Shown piece after piece: positions 25,588 to 34,341 of a stretch of DNA of 64,000 bases. The translations under genes were made by a program, and so were the position numbers. The notes below the pieces were generated by a model. The model worked only from the letters and a program-made list of their open reading frames with translations, was not told where the DNA came from and searched no databases. Origin of the DNA: Chryseobacterium indologenes (GTDB lineage: Bacteria > Bacteroidota > Bacteroidia > Flavobacteriales > Weeksellaceae); NCBI GenBank assembly GCA_002439165.1, contig DJTE01000038.1, forward strand, positions 20,974 through 84,973, read 5' to 3'. Every line of letters begins with the position of its first letter. Position 1 is the first letter of the stretch.

Positions 25588-25617
25588 CAAAGGTAATAAT
25601 ATATTTTAATAAAACAA
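25588..25617 (-). promoter_or_regulatory. Promoter of the sod operon
   Basis: On the minus strand, TTG (25617-25615) and TACCTTTG (25595-25588) are separated by 19 bases, an exact match to the Bacteroidota TTG-N19-TAnnTTTG promoter. The -33 TTG is contained in the GTTG half of the operator at 25615-25628, so a bound repressor would block RNA polymerase. Transcription would start about 20 bases upstream of the sod ATG at 25559. Confidence 0.8.
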
Positions 25618-25633
25618 CTATTTGGTTGTTTTA
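25610..25633. promoter_or_regulatory. Operator 1: perfect CAAC-N6-GTTG palindrome
   Basis: TAAAACAAC (25610-25618), six-base spacer TATTTG, GTTGTTTTA (25625-25633): a perfect 9+9 inverted repeat. Its core, CAAC-N6-GTTG, is the inverted repeat described for the cyanobacterial repressor SufR at the sufR-sufBCDS intergenic region. Here it covers the -33 element of sod. Confidence 0.8.
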
Positions 25634-25690
25634 TGGATTTGTCTGAAAAAATATGTAATATATTGATATGTTTGTTTTTACAAATTAAAA

Positions 25691-25719
25691 TTGAAGATTA
25701 TAGAAATTGACTATATTTG
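25691..25719 (+). promoter_or_regulatory. Promoter of the SufR-like regulator gene
   Basis: TTG (25691-25693) and TATATTTG (25712-25719) with an 18-base spacer. Transcription would start near 25725, and the leader would include operator 2 at 25735-25748. Confidence 0.75.
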
Positions 25720-25730
25720 TTGTTGAAAAT

Positions 25731-25748
25731 AAAACAACCAAAATATTG
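25731..25748. promoter_or_regulatory. Operator 2: CAAC-N6-ATTG, imperfect copy
   Basis: AAAACAAC (25731-25738), spacer CAAAAT, ATTG (25745-25748). It shares the left arm of operator 1 exactly and differs from GTTG by one base on the right. It ends five bases before the regulator's ATG and lies downstream of its promoter, which suits autoregulation by blocking the transcript. Confidence 0.65.
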
Positions 25749-25753
25749 TCAAA

Positions 25754-26371
25754 ATGAAAAAACCGGCTGCGGATCGTATTCTGATGTTTTTAAAAATGAG
25801 GGGAGAGGCTACCGCGCTGATGATCTCGGAAGAACTGTCCGTCACCAAAGAAGGGGCGAGGAAACATCTGCTGAATCTGGCCGGGGCAGGTCTCATCATA
25901 TCTTTTTCTAAAAGTGAAGGAGTAGGGCGGCCGTCTACCTTTTATAAGCTTACAGAAAAAGGATTTTCACAGTTTCCTGATACCCATGCCGATATTACTG
26001 TTCAGCTTATCCGGTCTGTTAAAAACCTTTTGGGTGACAATGCACTGGAACTATTGATTAATGACAGGGAGAAGAATACCTACCGGCGGTATGAACAGTC
26101 TCTTGCAAATGCAGGATCGCTGGAACAGCGACTGGATATTCTCGTTAAAATCCGGAGTGAGGAAGGATACATGGCGGAATGGAAAAAGGAAGCCGGAGAA
26201 TATTTTCTGATAGAAAACCATTGTCCGATCTGTGCTGCCGCTACTGAATGCCAGGGATTCTGCCGTGCCGAATTGTCTAATTTCCGCAATCTTATCGGTA
26301 AAGATTACCGGGTGGAAAGGGTAAGTCATATCCTTTCAGGCGGACAGCGGTGTGTCTATAAGATCTTTTAA
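25754..26371 (+). CDS. SufR-like winged-helix regulator with C-terminal cysteine cluster
   Basis: A 205-residue protein. Residues 1-75 form an HTH domain (DRILMFLKMRGEATALMISEELSVTKEGARKHLLNLAGAGLI) with a wing ending GVGRPSTFYKLTEKG. This GRP.xxY.LTxKG wing is typical of the SufR/DeoR-like group. The middle is helical, and the C-terminus carries a conserved-looking Cys set: HCPICAAATECQGFC (four Cys) and a last Cys in GGQRCVYKIF. Such Cys arrangements bind a redox-sensitive [Fe-S] cluster in SufR proteins. The gene is divergent from sod with CAAC-N6-GTTG sites between them. I infer a repressor that senses Fe-S status or oxidants and controls sod, DUF2480, FMN reductase, ferredoxin and itself. 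Cluster binding is not shown by sequence alone. Confidence 0.8.
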   Translation: MKKPAADRILMFLKMRGEATALMISEELSVTKEGARKHLLNLAGAGLIISFSKSEGVGRPSTFYKLTEKGFSQFPDTHADITVQLIRSVKNLLGDNALELLINDREKNTYRRYEQSLANAGSLEQRLDILVKIRSEEGYMAEWKKEAGEYFLIENHCPICAAATECQGFCRAELSNFRNLIGKDYRVERVSHILSGGQRCVYKIF

Positions 26372-26437
26372 AGATCAGGTTTCTCCAGATTTCAATAGGA
26401 TTGAGGATTTTTTGAATCATAAAAAGTCATTTCTATT

Positions 26438-26830
26438 TTACAGAACCCATTTTTCAATAAGATGCAGCCATAAAGCCTTTTCATCATTCAGAAGAAATAC
26501 AGCCGATGAATGGCGGCGGGTAGTTTCGGTTCCTGTAATCTGAATCTCAGTATAAGACGCCAGGCCATGATTGTCCGTACTCTCTACTTCAATATTTTCG
26601 AGAATGATAACCCGGTTGGGAAATTTTCCGTATACTCCCGGAAGCCATCCCGACAGATCCGATAAGGTAACCGTATTTCCGTTACCATTAATCATTCGGA
26701 ACTCCGGCGTAAAACCAGACAAAAGTTTCTGATACAGGATTTCCTGATCCGGTGCATTTCCCCGGAACCATTCTTCAATCATATAATGAAACTCTTTTAT
26801 CTCCCGGGTGATTTTCTCTGTTGAATTCAT
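26438..26830 (-). CDS. NTF2-like (DUF4440-type) protein
   Basis: A 130-residue cytoplasmic protein with the cone-shaped NTF2-like pattern: an N-terminal helix (KITREIKEFHYMIEEWFRG), then NGNGNTVTLSDLSGWLPGVYGKFPNRVIILENIEVES and STDNHGLASYTEIQITGTETTRRHSSAVFLL with a closing LHLIEKWVL. The fold hosts many enzymes and binding proteins and gives no clue to substrate. It is convergent with the SufR-like gene, with 66 bases between the stops. Confidence 0.7.
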   Translation of the reverse strand: MNSTEKITREIKEFHYMIEEWFRGNAPDQEILYQKLLSGFTPEFRMINGNGNTVTLSDLSGWLPGVYGKFPNRVIILENIEVESTDNHGLASYTEIQITGTETTRRHSSAVFLLNDEKALWLHLIEKWVL

Positions 26831-27117
26831 ACGCCTAAATTTAAGATATTTTTTATAGATGCTCCTGACTGAATTTTAAATTCCTGTTCAGATAGCTCCC
26901 AGGAGCAGCAATCTGTCACTTTTATCATTAATACAAATTACCTCAGTTCGGGATAAGAGTTTCTTACTGACATAGACATGAAACCAGGAGCCGGAAGAGA
27001 ATAGTTATGAATCCCATCGATAATAGGTGTTCATCTTTTGAGATCACCTGATCTTATGATGGCTTTCAGTATCTGTAACCGGAAATAACTTCCAGCCTCT
27101 TCCGGAACTCTGATGAA

Positions 27118-27312
27118 ATGGAAATAATAGGGATCCTTAAAAAAGACGGAAAACCTGTAAAAGAAGTCATATTTTCACTGGTGAGCACCAATCTGTTTGA
27201 AGGAGATACCATGATTACGGCAGCCGGAAATTATGAACTTATTTTATACGCTTATCACGAAAAATCAGGAAATACAGGAGTTGATAAGATGAATTATGTG
27301 GTTTATGAATAG
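27118..27312 (+). CDS. Small protein, possibly a 5'-truncated C-terminal domain
   Basis: 64 residues from ATG 27118 (MEIIGILKKDGKPVKEVIFS). The same frame is open back to a TAA at 27076 and the extra codons read PEITSSLFRNSDE, which continues the protein-like pattern without offering a start codon. The VIFSLVSTNLFEGDTMITAAGNYELILYAYHEKSGNTGVDKMNYVVYE body looks like one beta-sandwich module from a larger secreted protein. It may be a remnant or a short gene with its own start. Function unknown. Confidence 0.4.
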   Translation: MEIIGILKKDGKPVKEVIFSLVSTNLFEGDTMITAAGNYELILYAYHEKSGNTGVDKMNYVVYE

Positions 27313-27408
27313 TTGTGTACGGTTATTCCCAAAAGATACCCCGGCTTATACCTTTTGCTTTCCCTCTGAAAATTCATACATTTACACCAGGTTGACAGAA
27401 GATAAATT

Positions 27409-28134
27409 ATGAATGTGAGCGGATCTGAACTTTCTGATTTTTTAAAAATATTCTGGCAGTTCTCATGGATGCAGTGGGGACTGTTTAGTATAGCGGTTAA
27501 TATTTTTATGTACCTGTTTTCAATCGGGTTATACCTGTTGATTGATAAAACCTGCCACAAAGAGAAATTACAGCAGACTGATCATCCGGTGAACAGATCG
27601 GATGTTTATCTCAGTTTTATAACCATTGTATGCAACAGCTTCGTAATGATACTGGGGGTTGGCCTGTGGAAGAGCGGATGGATTATTCTGAACGCTGCCC
27701 CGTCTGTAATTTCCGTTATTTCAGAAGTGCTTGTTTTACTGCTTCTGATGGATCTGATGATGTATATCTTTCACTATGCAGCTCATATTGCTTTTGTATA
27801 CAGGCTTTTACACGGAAAACACCATGAACATACCAGTACCAATTTTCTCAGTCTCTTTGTGCTGCATCCTTTGGAGGTCATCGGATTTGGAATGATGCTG
27901 CTGATCTTGCTGATGGTGTACAATTTCTCGGTTGTTGCCGTTATGATTTATCTGATGATTAACCTCATCTGGGGAACTGTCGGGCATCTGAACAGGGAAT
28001 TTTTTCCACCGGAACTGGACCGTTTCCTTGTCGGAACGACAGGATTTCATAACCGTCACCATAAGGATGAAAGCTGTAATTTCGGTTTCTATACCTCTCT
28101 CTGGGACAGGATCTTCACAACCTATAAACCATAA
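27409..28134 (+). CDS. Sterol desaturase / fatty acid hydroxylase family protein
   Basis: A 241-residue integral membrane di-iron protein. Hydrophobic helices occur near residues 20-45, 65-90 and 95-120, and a helical pair near 150-185. The histidine clusters that bind iron are visible: HYAAH (residue about 123), HGKHHEHTS (about 137), GHLNREFF (about 193) and the final HNRHHKDESCNFGFYTSLWD (about 215). This is the FA_hydroxylase pattern. These enzymes hydroxylate or desaturate lipids at the membrane; the substrate cannot be predicted. Confidence 0.85.
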   Translation: MNVSGSELSDFLKIFWQFSWMQWGLFSIAVNIFMYLFSIGLYLLIDKTCHKEKLQQTDHPVNRSDVYLSFITIVCNSFVMILGVGLWKSGWIILNAAPSVISVISEVLVLLLLMDLMMYIFHYAAHIAFVYRLLHGKHHEHTSTNFLSLFVLHPLEVIGFGMMLLILLMVYNFSVVAVMIYLMINLIWGTVGHLNREFFPPELDRFLVGTTGFHNRHHKDESCNFGFYTSLWDRIFTTYKP

Positions 28135-28149
28135 CTGATCGGGAAATTT

Positions 28150-28431
28150 TCAATTTTTCACATTGAATTCCTTTGTCTCATCCCAGCAGGAAACACAGAC
28201 AATTTTAAAATCGCAGTCTGTGAACCAGTTTTCGCGGTCTTCTTCAGTTTCTGTAAGATCCCAGGCATCTTCACACTGATCGCACCATGCATCGGGACGT
28301 CCCATATCTCCTTCATCATGCTCATGAAATCCGGAAGGGGTATTATTAAACAGGCTTTGTGCCAGATGTACACACAGCAGCCCCATTTGCTGCTTTCCAT
28401 GAGTTGAGCATTCTACATATTTTGGTTCCAT
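28150..28431 (-). CDS. Cysteine-rich hypothetical protein
   Basis: A 93-residue acidic protein with paired cysteines: WCDQCEDAW and IVCVSCWDE are two CxxC knuckles separated by about 25 residues, plus Cys and His near the N-terminus (VECSTHGKQQMGLLCVH). A zinc-binding role seems likely. It is convergent with the desaturase-like gene, with stops 16 bases apart. I do not recognise the family. Confidence 0.65.
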   Translation of the reverse strand: MEPKYVECSTHGKQQMGLLCVHLAQSLFNNTPSGFHEHDEGDMGRPDAWCDQCEDAWDLTETEEDRENWFTDCDFKIVCVSCWDETKEFNVKN

Positions 28432-28643
28432 CTTCTTTATTTTAAAACTGAAATATAAATCATTTGGATATATTCAAAAACAGATCGCAGCGTTCCGGAG
28501 ATCATGGTCGCAGAGCGGGCAGCTATGATCATCCGAATTCAGATAATGATGTTTTTAATCTTCCTAAAATACAAATAAAATCTTAGTATTTAAAATACTT
28601 TAGGAGACTTTAAAAGGAATTCGGATCAGATAGAGCGGAATGA

Positions 28644-28669
28644 AAAAGACTGCCCGAAGACAGTCTTTT
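28644..28669 (-). terminator. Terminator of the 1859-aa repeat protein gene
   Basis: Nine-base arms AAAAGACTG (28644-28652) and CAGTCTTTT (28661-28669) around CCCGAAGA, just downstream of the minus-strand stop at 28690. T-rich flanks on both strands make it usable from either side. Confidence 0.75.
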
Positions 28670-28689
28670 ATTAAAAAAAATATTCATAT

Positions 28690-31600
28690 TTAATCATTAT
28701 CAACCCTGATCCATTTTCCGTTTTCCACACCTTCGTAAAAATGATCGTTGTGGTAAATAACAGCTCCCCGGGCATGAGGTTTCTGAACAGGAAGGACCAG
28801 TGTTTCCGGTAACGCGCCACTATTCCTGATCAACAGTACATCATTTCCTTCTTTTACCGTAATTCCGGTTCCTGAGATGAGCTTTGTGGCTCCGGAATCA
28901 ACAGGAGGACTGATGACTGTTACAGGATCAGTCTCAGATAACCGTCTGGCTCCCATACTGGCAGTACATCCTCTCAGAATGCCATTCATCAGCATAGTAA
29001 CTCCGGGAACAGTACATTCCGGATTGATGTTGATTACAATATTTTTGTTATTCAGCAGTAGAGGACAGGCTTCCCCGCTTGCAAAACGGATGCTTTTCAG
29101 ACGGTAAACAAATGTTCCGGCCTGGTTTTTCGGATGAAGAATTACCGCTTCACCATTAGCCGCTGAAGTGATGTCCTGGTCCGGGCCACTGTTCACAGAA
29201 TAAGTGAAAATATACGTCTGTGCCAGAGACCCTTTAAATTTTACCTGAACATCACCCGTTACCTGCTGTACGGCACTTACCGGGGCAGTTACAGTATTAT
29301 CGACAGGCATGGTAACAGAACTGATCGTAAAGTTTTCTGTAATATTACATCCATCCTGGGCATAAACTACTTTCACACTGTAATTTCCGGGCTGGGTAAA
29401 CGTTACCAATGGGCTGGTACTGATCACTCCGCTGCCGGGCTGATTCACCTTCGTCCATGTATAGGAAGCATTGGCATCTGTTCCGAACAGAGTAGCCGCA
29501 TCATATGTTTTCGGAAATTCTGAGGCACAGAGTGTCTTGTTGCCGCCAAAACCTGCCGCCTGTACATTGGTAGGTACAATGGTAAGATTGGTGGTATTTC
29601 CCAGGTCCTGGCTGTTTCCATACGCACTCACTGTACGGGAGAAATTCATATCCCGGACAGAAGCGTAGAACATCGTATAGGCTGCAGCCGGATCCAGTGT
29701 AACTGAACTTTGTCCGGATGCAGCTGTTCTGCTGATATTGATCCTGTTACACGGCGTACCGGTCATAAACAGATTTTCCGTAATGATCTGCCCGTCCGCA
29801 ATCGTATAATTTCCCGGATTGAAATAAAGGATTTTATAACGTCCGGCAGAGGCAAGAGTACTTACTCCGGCTCCTCCCAGGAAAGTTACTTTGTTGAAGT
29901 TATGGACCGTATTGCCTCCGTTAAGTGTTCCGTATCCGGTGATGACGATTTCATTAAAATCTGAAATATTGGGAACAGTAACGGCAAAATTCTGAGTGGT
30001 AATTTTACTTCCTTCCGCCTGGATCGTAACCGGAATACCTCCTGCGTTTACCTTGAAACTATAAGATCCTGTATTGATAACAGACTGGCGGAAATCCAGT
30101 ACGGGATTTACATTTTGGTTATAAATAAAGCTTACGCCGCCTGTCATCGGAAAATTGTTGGATTTAAAGCTCTTTACATTGGTTCCTCCTATATTTCCTG
30201 TATATGCACTCAGTAATTCAAAATCGTCTTTATCTGCAGGTATTGCAATATTTACGTTTACCCCTTTGGTATCGATATATCTGGTCTTTATCAGTGCGGG
30301 ATTCTGAACCATATTGATGAAAGAAGTACCCGAAAAAGTAGTCATATCCGGCTGAAGTGTAAGATTTCCGTAAATATTCAGATAATAGGAAGAGTTAGTG
30401 CTGTATACCCCCAGATTAGGAGAGTTGGGGGCATTATTAAAGGTAACATTATGGGCAAAAGCATTGGTTCCGGTAATCGTAATTGATTTCTGGGATGCTG
30501 TGAAGCCTGAATTCTGATCGAAGAAAACATTATCATTGGATCTCGGAGGATTACAGCCTGTAACAGGCACACCACCGGAAGTCAGGGACCAGTGCAGAGG
30601 ATCATTCCATTCACCCTGTCCGCCAATCCAGTAAAGGTCTCTTGGAGCCGCAGTAAGCGTATCCGAAAAGCTGAATCCTGTAACACCTCCCAGATTCTTA
30701 CTGCTGGAAGTAATATAAGTCTGTCCTCCGGAAGACGAAACATTTTTCAGCTGCACCCTGTCTATGACGAAATCCGTAGGATTATATCCGGAAATAATGA
30801 TCTGCCTTACCGAATTATCACCCGAGATGATCACCCTCTCATCCTCCAGACAGCCACCCTGTAAAAGCATTGAATTGTTCACTGTAATATTACCGGCGAA
30901 AATAACAGAGTTGGATTTCTGGATATTGAGATGATTGACATTCAGACCTGTGATCTGAAGCGAATAAGGCTGGGTATAAAAGGTTCCCTGCAGCATATTG
31001 AAATGATTGACAGTCCCTCCCTGCATCGAAAAATAAGCCGTTGTATTAAGGTTAATACTCTTATAATCAATCCGTTCAAAATAATGGGCGAGATTATTGG
31101 CTGAAAAATTACTTTGTCCACCCAGTACGGAATTTAATCTCAGAATACTGTTATTAGAGATTACAGGCTGCTGTGTATTTGCTGTAAAAGCCCTTAAAGT
31201 AATATCAGAATTGCTCAGCAGCACCTCCTTCCCGTTGAAAGTAGCGTTGTTAATATTAAGCAGCGTTCCTGTAAGATCAAGAGTTCCTGCCGTATTGTTC
31301 TGATTGATATTACCGCCGTTCATATCAAAGGTTCCCGTTCCACGGTAGACTTTCCAGTTGGCATTCCCCGAAAAAGTAAAGTTGGTATTTCCTCCGTTGG
31401 GGTAAACCGCTTTACTGATTCCTGCTGCTTTTCCAGCTGTGTTTATAAAAATAAATCCGCTGAAATATCCTGCATCATAATAACCGGGATGAAGGGTAAG
31501 ATCTCCGTTGATCCCCATCGAATAATAATTATTGCTTCCTGCAAAATGAGACCGTGCTGAAGCCGGAAGCCCGCTGAATGTAAGGTTGTTTACCTGTACA

Positions 31601-34269
31601 CTGTTTTCCAGGCTGATACTTGTAATCGTGCTGGCAGAAAATCCTGAGTACTGATCAAAAAACACATTGTCATAAATAGTAGGAAGCCCGCAGTTGGAAG
31701 TTACTCTTGCTGAGGACGGATCCATAGACCAGTGGCTGAGGTCGTTCCAGTTTCCGTTTCCTCCTTTCCAATAAAAGTTTTTTGCCGCAGGAAGTGTAAA
31801 ATTAATGCCGCTGTTGCTGCCGTTATCAATGGAATTGTTGGCATTCACGGGCTTTGCGCCGGCAACAGGAGTAACATATACCGCATTAATTCCGGAGATC
31901 ATCATTCTGTTCAGTTCCACAAAACCGGTTCCGTTGATGTTATTTCCCAGAATAAGATTATTGCCTCCGTTTCCGGTAAGATTGACATGAAGATCACAGT
32001 CTGCACGGTTGTACACAAAAGTATCCGTAGCTCTGAGATTGGAAGAGTTGCTGAAAGTAATATGGGAAGGAGCGTTAATCATTACGTTCTTTACCGTGTT
32101 CGTATTGGTGAGTGTGGTGTAGTTTCCGGAACTGATCTGAAACAGATTGGCCTTTATATCAGAAAAAGTGGCGGTACCATTTCCTTCCTGGTAGATACTT
32201 CCGAAAAAATGGTTGGGATCTGCCGAATAATACCGGCCGCTGTAAGTATTGCTGATGTATACGGCTGTGTTGGGAGCATTGATCTGTTGTGCTGTGGAAA
32301 TATAAAGGGCAGGAGTCCTGATAAGGCCATTATCTATGGAAACATTCTTTCCGCCCAGCCTGAAAGCCCCGCCTACTGATATTTTTCTGCCATCGGCAGA
32401 CAGGCTGCTTACCAGCGTAGAAACAGTACTTGATTCATTAAAATTAAAATCTAGAGTAACACTTACATCATAAGGAGCTGCCCAGCTTGCCGGAAGTAAA
32501 CGGAACTCATCATTAATACCGATAATATGAATTCTGTTCACAGTTTGCCCTTCAAAATTCATATACCGTACTGCCGGTGGATCGGTATTTCTATATTTCT
32601 GGAAACTGAACAGGCCGGCTGATGCCGTCATATCTTTCTGAAGATAGATATTTCCGTAAATATAGTTGTTGGTCACACTGTAAACAGGATTTCCGGGAGC
32701 ATTGCTCCAGGTCATATTCCGGAAATATGCAGTGTTTCCGACAGGATTGGTAATGGTATTATTTCCTGCTGTAAATCCCGAATTAACATCAAAAACAACA
32801 TCATCATACATGGTTGGAACGCAGTTGGCTGATGCTCCTCCGGATGAAAAAGACCATTTGGACGGATCATCCCACGCTCCTGAACCAATCCTGTAATACG
32901 TTTTGCCTGTCAGTCCTGTATAGGTTATATTCCCCGTATTTCCGCCACCGTCTATGGATGCGGTTACTGCTGCGCCACCGGTTAATTTGGTGTTGTTTAA
33001 AGTATAACCCGAGAAATGGGCTCCGGCACCACTGTTGATACCAGCCGGCATGATAAGATTAACAAAATAGGAACTGTTCATTCCTCCGAAAACAGGCAGA
33101 GCTGCGTTTTTACAGGATAGATTGGCAGTCAGAGTCTGATTAACATTAAAAGAACCTGAATTGGCTATTGAATTAAACAGACAGTCACCTCCGTTCAGGA
33201 TGAGATTATTGATGGTATACCTGGCCAGATAACCGAAATAAAATCTGTTGAGTCCATTTCCCAGAGAACAGGTGTTGAATTCATTTTCTGCCGCATAAAA
33301 ATTAGCAATTCCGCTGTCTGTGGTTAAAGTATTGACCTTAAGCCTGGCAATATTGTAGGTGATATTGGATGTTCCGATAGTATAGTTTACATTTCCCAAT
33401 AAGTTCAGGGTATTGATCTCGTATTGCCCGGTTCCGGTGGTGGTGATAAGCTGGCCCCCGGATGTCCCGGTAATATCATCTGCCTTCAGGTAGGTACCTA
33501 CGGAAATCTGGTTCCGCATAATGATCTTTTTAATATCCTGGGTAGAAGGAACAGATAACTGCCCTGAAACCGTTGCCTGCGTAAGATTGGCATTAGGTGT
33601 GTAAGTTGAGGTTCCGCCTGTGGAAGTAAGCTGTACCGTTCCGAAATCAGAAACCGCCGCTGAGCTGTAACTGATATCACCGGTTACCCTGATATTCTTA
33701 TTATTGGGATCCAATACACTGCTGCCTCCTATGGTAAAGGAAAAATAGCCGTTGGTATAGAAATCATTGATCAGTTTAAAACTTCCGGTTCCTAAAAAAT
33801 TAACTGACGACTGATAACTGGAAGAGAGGTAAAGAGGATCTATGAGGTTCCCGGGAATATCAATAATATTGGGAGTAGGGTTAATGCTGTCAGAATAAAG
33901 ATTCATCGTCATATTATAATAACTTCCTACATTTCCTCTCCATTTCAGGTTTCCGTAAATATTGAATACTGTTCCCTGGTTGAAGTTGATTTTTCCTGTA
34001 AAAGAATCGTCTATAATGAAGTCTTTCGCAATGATGGAAGGAGAGGCATTGATGGTTCCCCCCGAAGCCGTAAAGCCGCTTCCTGAAGTAAAGTACACAT
34101 TGTCATACCGGGAAGGAATAATGGTTGCCTGCTGTCCGGATGAAGAGCCGATGCGCCAGTGGTTCAGATCGCTCCAGCTGCCGGCACCTCCCACCCAATA
34201 GTAGCTGTTCTGTGCGAAAATACTGCTGCTTATCAACAGAAGCAGAATGAGATATAATTTAATTTTCAT
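28690..34269 (-). CDS. Large secreted repeat protein with WVGG/WNDxxHW modules
   Basis: An 1859-residue protein with a signal peptide (KLYLILLLLISSSIFAQ). Four copies of a module start with (Y)YWxGG.G.WxDxxHW: SYYWVGGAGSWSDLNHW (residue about 23), YYRIGSGAWDDPSKW (about 455), FYWKGGNGNWNDLSHW (about 831) and LYWIGGQGEWNDPLHW (about 1213). Each is followed by a YDNVxFD.xSGFTAS motif and about 350 residues of Asn/Thr/Ser-rich beta-strand repeats, so the period is about 380 residues. Near residue 1580 is a PKD/Ig-like module (NASYTWTKVNQPGSGVIST, TQPGNYSVKVVY), then about 250 residues ending KPHARGAVIYHNDHFYEGVENGKW. I see no canonical type IX secretion C-terminal signal. Likely a cell-surface or extracellular beta-helix adhesin-like protein; function unknown. 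Confidence 0.8.
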   Translation of the reverse strand: MKIKLYLILLLLISSSIFAQNSYYWVGGAGSWSDLNHWRIGSSSGQQATIIPSRYDNVYFTSGSGFTASGGTINASPSIIAKDFIIDDSFTGKINFNQGTVFNIYGNLKWRGNVGSYYNMTMNLYSDSINPTPNIIDIPGNLIDPLYLSSSYQSSVNFLGTGSFKLINDFYTNGYFSFTIGGSSVLDPNNKNIRVTGDISYSSAAVSDFGTVQLTSTGGTSTYTPNANLTQATVSGQLSVPSTQDIKKIIMRNQISVGTYLKADDITGTSGGQLITTTGTGQYEINTLNLLGNVNYTIGTSNITYNIARLKVNTLTTDSGIANFYAAENEFNTCSLGNGLNRFYFGYLARYTINNLILNGGDCLFNSIANSGSFNVNQTLTANLSCKNAALPVFGGMNSSYFVNLIMPAGINSGAGAHFSGYTLNNTKLTGGAAVTASIDGGGNTGNITYTGLTGKTYYRIGSGAWDDPSKWSFSSGGASANCVPTMYDDVVFDVNSGFTAGNNTITNPVGNTAYFRNMTWSNAPGNPVYSVTNNYIYGNIYLQKDMTASAGLFSFQKYRNTDPPAVRYMNFEGQTVNRIHIIGINDEFRLLPASWAAPYDVSVTLDFNFNESSTVSTLVSSLSADGRKISVGGAFRLGGKNVSIDNGLIRTPALYISTAQQINAPNTAVYISNTYSGRYYSADPNHFFGSIYQEGNGTATFSDIKANLFQISSGNYTTLTNTNTVKNVMINAPSHITFSNSSNLRATDTFVYNRADCDLHVNLTGNGGNNLILGNNINGTGFVELNRMMISGINAVYVTPVAGAKPVNANNSIDNGSNSGINFTLPAAKNFYWKGGNGNWNDLSHWSMDPSSARVTSNCGLPTIYDNVFFDQYSGFSASTITSISLENSVQVNNLTFSGLPASARSHFAGSNNYYSMGINGDLTLHPGYYDAGYFSGFIFINTAGKAAGISKAVYPNGGNTNFTFSGNANWKVYRGTGTFDMNGGNINQNNTAGTLDLTGTLLNINNATFNGKEVLLSNSDITLRAFTANTQQPVISNNSILRLNSVLGGQSNFSANNLAHYFERIDYKSINLNTTAYFSMQGGTVNHFNMLQGTFYTQPYSLQITGLNVNHLNIQKSNSVIFAGNITVNNSMLLQGGCLEDERVIISGDNSVRQIIISGYNPTDFVIDRVQLKNVSSSGGQTYITSSSKNLGGVTGFSFSDTLTAAPRDLYWIGGQGEWNDPLHWSLTSGGVPVTGCNPPRSNDNVFFDQNSGFTASQKSITITGTNAFAHNVTFNNAPNSPNLGVYSTNSSYYLNIYGNLTLQPDMTTFSGTSFINMVQNPALIKTRYIDTKGVNVNIAIPADKDDFELLSAYTGNIGGTNVKSFKSNNFPMTGGVSFIYNQNVNPVLDFRQSVINTGSYSFKVNAGGIPVTIQAEGSKITTQNFAVTVPNISDFNEIVITGYGTLNGGNTVHNFNKVTFLGGAGVSTLASAGRYKILYFNPGNYTIADGQIITENLFMTGTPCNRINISRTAASGQSSVTLDPAAAYTMFYASVRDMNFSRTVSAYGNSQDLGNTTNLTIVPTNVQAAGFGGNKTLCASEFPKTYDAATLFGTDANASYTWTKVNQPGSGVISTSPLVTFTQPGNYSVKVVYAQDGCNITENFTISSVTMPVDNTVTAPVSAVQQVTGDVQVKFKGSLAQTYIFTYSVNSGPDQDITSAANGEAVILHPKNQAGTFVYRLKSIRFASGEACPLLLNNKNIVININPECTVPGVTMLMNGILRGCTASMGARRLSETDPVTVISPPVDSGATKLISGTGITVKEGNDVLLIRNSGALPETLVLPVQKPHARGAVIYHNDHFYEGVENGKWIRVDND

Positions 34270-34341
34270 TGTTTTGGAATTACAGATTAATAATGCCTGA
34301 AACCTTATGATCTCAGGTAGATGTAAACTCGTGATTCAGGA

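Noticed and set aside
31732..32379. 215-residue plus-strand open frame inside the large repeat protein gene
   Set aside because: It lies wholly antisense within the 1859-aa coding frame, with no start context or recognisable domain; a shadow of the repeat composition.
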